A DNA stretch of 10,807 nucleotides, from NCBI GenBank assembly GCA_002368865.1, contig DFDT01000158.1, positions 522-11,328 of the forward strand, given 5' to 3'. Origin of the DNA: Lachnospiraceae bacterium UBA3821 (lineage in GTDB: Bacteria > Bacillota > Clostridia > Lachnospirales > Lachnospiraceae). The position numbers and the translations under genes were made by a program. The stretch's first letter is position 1; every line of letters begins with the position of its first letter. Shown piece after piece: positions 6,969-10,807 of the stretch. The notes under the pieces are model-generated. The model worked only from the letters and a program-made list of their open reading frames with translations. It searched no databases and was not told the origin of the DNA.

Positions 6969-7945
6969 GGATTCAGTACGGTTAAGATCAGGATCTCCAC
7001 ACTCATGACATCGTTCATCCGACCGCTCTTGACGGCGTCCTCCGCCTCCACACACTGTTCTACGGCGCGCCGCAGGGCAGCGGTTTGAAAATGTCCGGCC
7101 TGGGTCAGATATTTTCCGGCTACGAAGGGCGGCACCCCGATCTTGGGGGCAATCGCCTTGGCGTCGAAACCCTGACTTCGCAGTTTTTTCACCTGCAGGA
7201 GAAGATTGCACTGTCTGGCGATCAGAAAGAGGATGCGCATGGGCGGTTCCTTCAGTGCCAGAAGATCATAATAAAGCTGGAGAGCCTGCTTGGTCCTGCC
7301 GTCTCCGATAGCGTTGATCATATCGAAGATATGATTGACCACACGGGTGGTGCAGATCGTTTCCACATCTTCAGAGGTAACGACCTCTTTGTCCTGACAG
7401 TAGCAGATCAGTTTTTCCAGTTCCATCTGGATGTTTTCCATGTCGGTTCCGGTTTTCTCCAGAAAGAGACGGGCCGTGTTCTGGGAAATCTTTTTGTTTT
7501 CTTTCCCCAGGATTCCTGCGATCCAGCGCAGCAGAGTCGTTTCGTCCTGCACGGTAAATTCAGCGGCATAGCCGTTGTCGTGGACGGCTTTATAGAGTTT
7601 ACTGCGTTTGTCCACCTCGCTTTCGGTAAATACAAAAAAAGTGGTCTCGCAGGGATTCTTCAGATAGTCTGCAAGCTGCTCGCCGCCGGATTTAAACAAT
7701 CCGCTGTCTGAGAGGAAGATCACGCGACGTTCCGCCAGAAACGGCATGGTCTCAGCCTGATCGATGATCTGGGCCACGGAAATGTCTTTGCCTGTATAAA
7801 CATGCACATTCATCTGATCGTCCTCACTGCACAAGGCTTTGCGCAGGCGGTCGGTGTACTGTCTTTTCAGATAGCGTTCCTCCCCGTAGAGCAGATAGGA
7901 ATGGCAGAAAGTATTCTGTTTGATATCGTTTTGTATGTGCTGCAT
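6950..7945 (-). CDS. holA: DNA polymerase III, delta subunit
   Basis: This 331-residue protein matches the delta subunit of the clamp loader, which opens the beta sliding clamp and loads it on primed DNA. The N-terminal segment HSYLLYGEERYLKRQY is the family's degenerate nucleotide-binding fold. MPFLAERRVIFLSDSGLF, the TFFVFTESEVDKRSKLYK strand and helix, and the later FDMINAIGDGRTKQALQLYYDLL segment are also characteristic. The C-terminal collar domain ends with VEQCVEAEDAVKSGRM. Length is normal for Firmicutes. The ATG at 7943-7945 is preceded on its strand by GGGGAG (7954-7959) at 8 bases. The gene converges on the HD-GYP gene and diverges from mscL. It is probably a single-gene transcript, with both promoter and terminator visible. 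Confidence 0.93.
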   Translation of the reverse strand: MQHIQNDIKQNTFCHSYLLYGEERYLKRQYTDRLRKALCSEDDQMNVHVYTGKDISVAQIIDQAETMPFLAERRVIFLSDSGLFKSGGEQLADYLKNPCETTFFVFTESEVDKRSKLYKAVHDNGYAAEFTVQDETTLLRWIAGILGKENKKISQNTARLFLEKTGTDMENIQMELEKLICYCQDKEVVTSEDVETICTTRVVNHIFDMINAIGDGRTKQALQLYYDLLALKEPPMRILFLIARQCNLLLQVKKLRSQGFDAKAIAPKIGVPPFVAGKYLTQAGHFQTAALRRAVEQCVEAEDAVKSGRMNDVMSVEILILTVLNPKAEGA

Positions 7946-7970
7946 GCGTGTGTCTCCCCTATTTATGTCT

Positions 7971-7999
7971 ATTATATCTTATATGCCCCGGGTTTGCAC
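7971..7999 (-). promoter_or_regulatory. Probable holA promoter
   Basis: On the minus strand a perfect TATAAT (7976 to 7971) lies 17 bases after GTGCAA (7999 to 7994), a weak match to the -35 consensus. Its distance to the holA start leaves a leader of about 20 bases. Confidence 0.5.
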
Positions 8000-8014
8000 G
8001 AAGAAAAATTTGTA

Positions 8015-8043
8015 TTGAGATTATTTTGTGTTTATGTTATGAT
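8015..8043 (+). promoter_or_regulatory. Probable mscL promoter
   Basis: TTGAGA (8015-8020) and TATGAT (8038-8043) are 17 bases apart. TGT before the -10 gives an extended -10. It points at mscL, with a leader of about 60 bases, and is divergent to the holA promoter. Confidence 0.55.
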
Positions 8044-8097
8044 TAATCTGATTTTGGATATTATTTCAAAGCATTTTTATAAAATTGAAACAAAAGC

Positions 8098-8104
8098 AAA
8101 GGAG
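8098..8104 (+). promoter_or_regulatory. Ribosome binding site deciding the mscL start
   Basis: AAAGGAG sits 7 bases before the ATG at 8112. It rules out an in-frame TTG at 8085, and the start at 8112 gives the expected MscL N-terminus MAKGFIGEFKEF. Confidence 0.75.
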
Positions 8105-8111
8105 CAAAAAA

Positions 8112-8543
8112 ATGGCAAAAGGATTTATTGGGGAATTTAAAGAATTTGTAATGCGCGGCAATGTGATGGATATGGCAGTCGGAGTTATCATCGGTGGTGC
8201 GTTCAGCAGCATCGTGACCGCTTTGACGGACAGCTTCATCAACCCGCTGATCGCTGTATGTACCGGCGGGACCGGTGAAGACGGCGTACAGATCGGGGGA
8301 CAGTTTGTGATCAACGGAGTGGCGTTCAACTACGGTTCCTTCCTCTCTGCTGTGATCAACTTCCTGATCATTGCATTCATTCTGTTCTGCATGATCAAGG
8401 CTGTAAATAAGGCAATGAGCATCGGCAAAAAGCCCGAGCCTATCGCAGCGCCGACCACAAAGAAGTGTCCTTTCTGTAAGAGCGAGATCGCAATCGAAGC
8501 AACCAGATGTCCTCATTGTACGTCCCAGTTAGAGGAGAAATAG
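8112..8543 (+). CDS. mscL: Large-conductance mechanosensitive channel with C-terminal zinc ribbon
   Basis: This 143-residue membrane protein would relieve turgor on hypo-osmotic shock. The N-terminus (KGFIGEFKEFVMRGNVMDMAVG) and the pore helix (residues about 15-48, VGVIIGGAFSSIVTALTDSFINP) are classic MscL. A periplasmic-side loop of about 25 residues follows, and a second membrane helix lies at about 76-98 (FLSAVINFLIIAFILFCMI). Instead of the plain charged cytoplasmic helix of well-studied MscL, the tail ends with C119-P-F-C122 and C133-P-H-C136, a treble-clef or rubredoxin-like zinc-ribbon pattern. That tail would lie in the cytoplasm, one per subunit of the pentamer. The next gene starts 6 bases after the stop, so the two are probably translated from one message. 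Confidence 0.95.
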   Translation: MAKGFIGEFKEFVMRGNVMDMAVGVIIGGAFSSIVTALTDSFINPLIAVCTGGTGEDGVQIGGQFVINGVAFNYGSFLSAVINFLIIAFILFCMIKAVNKAMSIGKKPEPIAAPTTKKCPFCKSEIAIEATRCPHCTSQLEEK

Positions 8544-8549
8544 ATTTCT

Positions 8550-9602
8550 ATGATGCGTTTGCCAAAAAAGAGCAGGTTATGGACCGGGTTCGCAGGGGCA
8601 GTTGTCATGGGAATGCTTGCGGGATGCAGCGGTGCCGGTGAGAAGACGACCGAAGCAATGCAGCTGATGCAGGAGTTGGATTACAGAGCGGCACTGACAG
8701 AATTACAGACGGCGGAAGAGGCCGGTGAGAATGCAAGACTGATCGCCAGAGGACAGGGAATCGCGTACATGGGTCTGGCGGATTATGAGCATGCGATCGC
8801 CTGTTTTGAGGAGGCACTCCGAAGCAGTGACGGATTCGTCCAACCCGTAGACTACGACATCAATTACTATCTGGCAGCTGCGTATGCGAAGAACGGTCAG
8901 CTTGCGGAAGCGGAAAAAATATACAGCGCCATTCTGGATCTGAAGACAGACGAGGAGGCTTTTTTCCTGCGGGGAACTGTCCGGCTGGAGCAGAATGATT
9001 ATGAGAATGCCAAGACGGATTTTGATCGCGTGATCGCGATGGACGGTACCGATTATGACCGTATCATTCAGATCTACCAGTCATTGGATACCTATGGGTA
9101 CAAAGAGGTCGGCAGGCAGTATCTGAATCAGTGCCTGGAGGCCAACGGCAGCAAGATGAATCCATACGATATGGGACGCATGTATTATTATCTCGGCGAG
9201 TATGAACAGGCTTATATGATCCTGGAAAAGGCCAAAGCCAAGGGCGATGCGAATACCTATCTGTATCTGGGTAAGTCCTATGAGGCTACCGGAGATTACA
9301 ATTATGCGTCCAGTGTATACAATTCCTGGCTTGCGAAAGATACGAGCAATGCGGAGATCTATAATCAGCTGGGATTGTGTGAGATGCAGAAGGGCAATTA
9401 TCAGTCTGCGCTGAATGCTTTTCAGACCGGGATGAAGATCGAGGATAATCCGGTCATGCAGGCGTTGGCGTTCAACGAGATCGTTGCATATGAAAACCTG
9501 GAAGAGTATGCCCAGGCGGCAACGCTGATGGAGCAGTATCTGAAGAGCTATCCGGATGATCTGCAGGCAAAACGGGAATATGATTTTTTGAAAACAAGAT
9601 AA
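8550..9602 (+). CDS. TPR-repeat lipoprotein
   Basis: This 350-residue protein carries a lipoprotein signal: positively charged RLPKKSR, a hydrophobic stretch, and the lipobox L23-A-G-C26. It should be lipidated at C26 and anchored on the outer face of the membrane. The rest is a chain of about seven or eight tetratricopeptide repeats, for example GQGIAYMGLADYEHAIACFEEAL, YLAAAYAKNGQLAEAEKIY and NQLGLCEMQKGNYQSALNAF. These form a helical scaffold for protein-protein contacts, and no catalytic motif is visible. GAGGAG (8532-8537), inside the end of mscL, lies about 12 bases before the first ATG. That is rather long, and the second ATG at 8553 is still farther. The tight linkage to mscL suggests co-expression; a shared role is unproven. 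I do not recognise a specific named family. Confidence 0.85.
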   Translation: MMRLPKKSRLWTGFAGAVVMGMLAGCSGAGEKTTEAMQLMQELDYRAALTELQTAEEAGENARLIARGQGIAYMGLADYEHAIACFEEALRSSDGFVQPVDYDINYYLAAAYAKNGQLAEAEKIYSAILDLKTDEEAFFLRGTVRLEQNDYENAKTDFDRVIAMDGTDYDRIIQIYQSLDTYGYKEVGRQYLNQCLEANGSKMNPYDMGRMYYYLGEYEQAYMILEKAKAKGDANTYLYLGKSYEATGDYNYASSVYNSWLAKDTSNAEIYNQLGLCEMQKGNYQSALNAFQTGMKIEDNPVMQALAFNEIVAYENLEEYAQAATLMEQYLKSYPDDLQAKREYDFLKTR

Positions 9603-9622
9603 TGGGATCCAAAAGATCCATG

Positions 9623-9655
9623 AAGACGGCTTCCGAACAGGGAGCCGTCTTTTTT
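9623..9655 (+). terminator. Intrinsic terminator of the mscL-lipoprotein operon
   Basis: AAGACGGCTTCC (9623-9634) pairs with GGGAGCCGTCTT (9640-9651) over 12 positions including one G-U, with a GAACA loop. A run of six T residues follows (9650-9655). It starts about 20 bases after the lipoprotein stop. Confidence 0.9.
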
Positions 9656-9742
9656 CGCGAGCAATGAGCCGCGCGGACACGCTCGCGTGTCCATGGGGCG
9701 AATGCCGCGAAAGTGTAAGCGCGAAGCGCTTATACCGTGGCA
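9656..9742 (+). repeat. Structured hairpin element, candidate dispersed repeat
   Basis: Two strong inverted repeats follow each other. The first is GGACACG (9675-9681), loop CTCG, CGTGTCC (9686-9692). The second is TGCCGCG (9703-9709), bulge AAA, GTGTAAGCGC (9713-9722), loop GAA, GCGCTTATAC (9726-9735), CGTGGCA (9736-9742). That makes a stem of 17 pairs with two G-U pairs. CGCGAGC (9656-9662) can also pair with GCTCGCG (9681-9687), which excludes the first hairpin. The GC content is higher than in the AT-rich flank to the right. I cannot name a family; it looks like a REP-type or RNA-like element. Confidence 0.5.
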
Positions 9743-9770
9743 GATATAGGTTTTACGGGGAGGAGCAGAA

Positions 9771-9786
9771 ACACAAGATATGTCAA
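9771..9786. promoter_or_regulatory. Possible degenerate NrdR box
   Basis: ACACAAGATATGTCAA matches the left half of the NrdR palindrome well and the right half poorly. Its start is 32 bases, about three helical turns, before that of the stronger box, the tandem spacing expected for NrdR. Confidence 0.4.
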
Positions 9787-9802
9787 GTAGTAAAATTAAA
9801 TA

Positions 9803-9818
9803 ACACTATATATTGTAT
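9803..9818. promoter_or_regulatory. NrdR box
   Basis: ACACTATATATTGTAT is a near-perfect match to the known NrdR operator pattern ACACWATATATWGTGT. NrdR is the zinc-finger/ATP-cone repressor of ribonucleotide reductase genes. The site stands just upstream of the nrdD promoter, which supports the call. Confidence 0.75.
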
Positions 9819-9836
9819 TTTGGGAGTTTTGCTGCA

Positions 9837-9865
9837 TTGACTTTCCATAGGGCGGATGCTATAGT
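9837..9865 (+). promoter_or_regulatory. nrdD promoter
   Basis: TTGACT (9837-9842) and TATAGT (9860-9865) are 17 bases apart, with TGC before the -10 (extended -10). The expected start near 9872 leaves a leader of about 53 bases. The NrdR boxes lie roughly 54 to 101 bases upstream of that start. Confidence 0.7.
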
Positions 9866-9924
9866 AGTTTTAATCGGTCTTTTCGATGAAGGGGATCGTG
9901 TTCTTATCATTCGGGAGGGATAGT

Positions 9925-10807
9925 ATGCTTCAGGTAATCAAAAGAGACGGCAACAAGACAGATTTCACGTTGACAAAAATTAACGATGCGGTCATGAAAG
10001 CGTTTACAGCCACGCAGATGAACTATAATAATGACATTATAGATCTTCTGGCACTTCGTGTGACGGCTGATTTCCAGGGCAAGGTGCAGGATAACTGCAT
10101 TCATGTAGAGGATATTCAGGACAGTGTGGAGCGTGTGCTGGGTCAGGCAGGCTATGAGGAGGTTGCGAAAGCTTATATCCTTTATCGCAAGCAGCGAGAG
10201 AAGATGCGTACCATGAAGTCAACCATCCTGGATTATAAGGATGTGGTCAACAGCTATGTCAAAGTAGAAGACTGGCGTGTCAAAGAGAATTCCACTGTGA
10301 CCTATTCGGTAGGCGGACTGATCCTCTCCAATTCCGGCGCGGTGACAGCCAACTACTGGCTCTCCGAGATTTATGATCAGGAGATTGCGGATGCACACAG
10401 GAATGCAGACATCCATATCCATGATCTCTCCATGCTCACCGGTTATTGTGCAGGGTGGTCGCTGAAGCAGCTGATCCAGGAAGGTTTGGGCGGTATCACC
10501 GGCAAGATCACTTCTGCGCCGGCAAAGCATCTGTCTGTGCTCTGCAATCAGATGGTAAATTTCCTGGGGATCATGCAGAACGAGTGGGCCGGTGCACAGG
10601 CATTTTCCTCGTTTGATACCTATCTGGCTCCCTTTGTAAAGGTAGACAATTTAAGCTATGATGAAGTGAAAAAATGCATCGAAGCATTTATTTACGGCGT
10701 CAATACGCCCAGCAGATGGGGCACCCAGGCTCCTTTCTCCAACATCACGCTGGACTGGACCGTTCCCAATGATCTGGCAGAGCTGCCGGCCATCGTGGGC
10801 GGCAAGG
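9925..10807 (+). CDS. nrdD: Anaerobic ribonucleoside-triphosphate reductase (3' truncated)
   Basis: The first 294 codons of a class III ribonucleotide reductase are present; the rest, including the C-terminal glycyl-radical site, lies beyond the window. The enzyme makes deoxyribonucleotides for DNA synthesis without oxygen, using a glycyl radical installed by NrdG. Residues about 1-90 form the ATP-cone regulatory domain (MLQVIKRDGNKTDFTLTKIN at the start). The catalytic barrel then shows GGLILSNSGAVTANYWL, DIHIHDL, and TGYCAGWS with C175, which I take to be the thiyl-radical cysteine, equivalent to Cys175 as I recall it in E. coli NrdD. TPSRWGTQAPFSNITLDW is also highly characteristic. The ATG follows GGGAGGG (9913-9919) at 5 bases. 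An NrdR box and a strong promoter lie upstream, so repression by NrdR is likely. Confidence 0.96.
   Translation, partial: MLQVIKRDGNKTDFTLTKINDAVMKAFTATQMNYNNDIIDLLALRVTADFQGKVQDNCIHVEDIQDSVERVLGQAGYEEVAKAYILYRKQREKMRTMKSTILDYKDVVNSYVKVEDWRVKENSTVTYSVGGLILSNSGAVTANYWLSEIYDQEIADAHRNADIHIHDLSMLTGYCAGWSLKQLIQEGLGGITGKITSAPAKHLSVLCNQMVNFLGIMQNEWAGAQAFSSFDTYLAPFVKVDNLSYDEVKKCIEAFIYGVNTPSRWGTQAPFSNITLDWTVPNDLAELPAIVGGK

Larger units (their letters stand above)
9603..9924. other. Signal-rich 322-base intergenic region before nrdD
   Basis: No plausible gene is found here. From left to right it holds the lipoprotein gene terminator (9623-9655), a highly structured hairpin element (9656-9742), an AT-rich stretch with a probable pair of NrdR boxes (9771-9818), an extended -10 promoter (9837-9865), and the nrdD leader with its ribosome binding site (9913-9919). 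Confidence 0.8.

Noticed and set aside
7085..7711. 208-codon open frame on the plus strand inside holA
   Set aside because: It is antisense to a clear DNA polymerase III delta gene, and its translation shows no recognisable domain.
7946..8111. Possible riboswitch or small RNA in the holA/mscL divergent region
   Set aside because: Apart from the two promoters and ribosome binding sites it is AT-rich with only a short CCCGGG palindrome and no convincing stem.
9081..9680. 199-codon open frame on the minus strand opposite the TPR lipoprotein
   Set aside because: It runs through the intrinsic terminator and the TPR coding region; its Ile/Leu/Arg-rich translation is a shadow of the repeats.
9837..9924. 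Leader attenuator before nrdD
   Set aside because: Only a very short ATCG/CGAT inverted repeat is seen in the leader and no T-run, so there is no support for attenuation or a riboswitch.

Overview
The window looks like a chromosomal segment of a strictly anaerobic, butyrate-forming member of the Clostridia, most likely a Lachnospiraceae relative. Three things point that way: a butyryl-CoA dehydrogenase/EtfBA cluster, an oxygen-sensitive class III ribonucleotide reductase (NrdD), and Gram-positive-type GGAGG ribosome binding sites throughout. The genus assignment is inference; no rRNA is present. I see no mobile element, CRISPR array, tRNA or rRNA.

Layout. Positions 1-2591 hold the end of an acyl-CoA (butyryl-CoA) dehydrogenase gene followed by etfB and etfA, the distal part of a butyrate-pathway operon. 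It ends at a strong intrinsic terminator that overlaps a promoter for the next gene. Positions 2673-3371 encode a small YkgJ-like cysteine-cluster protein. Positions 3423-6914 carry three same-strand genes that together form a cyclic-di-GMP circuit: a diguanylate cyclase with sensory-like domains on both sides of its GGDEF domain, a PilZ-domain receptor, and an HD-GYP phosphodiesterase. This block ends at a symmetrical terminator shared with the convergent holA gene (DNA polymerase III delta, minus strand, 6950-7945). A divergent promoter region (7946-8111) then leads to mscL, whose product carries a C-terminal zinc-ribbon motif, and to a closely linked TPR lipoprotein gene (8550-9602).

The 322 bases between the lipoprotein gene and nrdD are rich in signals: an intrinsic terminator, a strongly folded hairpin element (9656-9742) that resembles a dispersed structural repeat, a probable pair of NrdR boxes, and a good extended -10 promoter. 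The nrdD gene starts at 9925 and runs off the right edge.

Functionally the window is mostly core metabolism and housekeeping. The accessory part is the c-di-GMP module, where production, sensing and destruction of one second messenger are encoded side by side. The points most worth a second look are that module with its degenerate inhibitory site, the 9656-9742 structured element, the overlapped terminator/promoter at 2603-2667, the 13-bp tandem duplication at the etfB/etfA junction, and the zinc-ribbon MscL. None of these is clearly a wholly new system.
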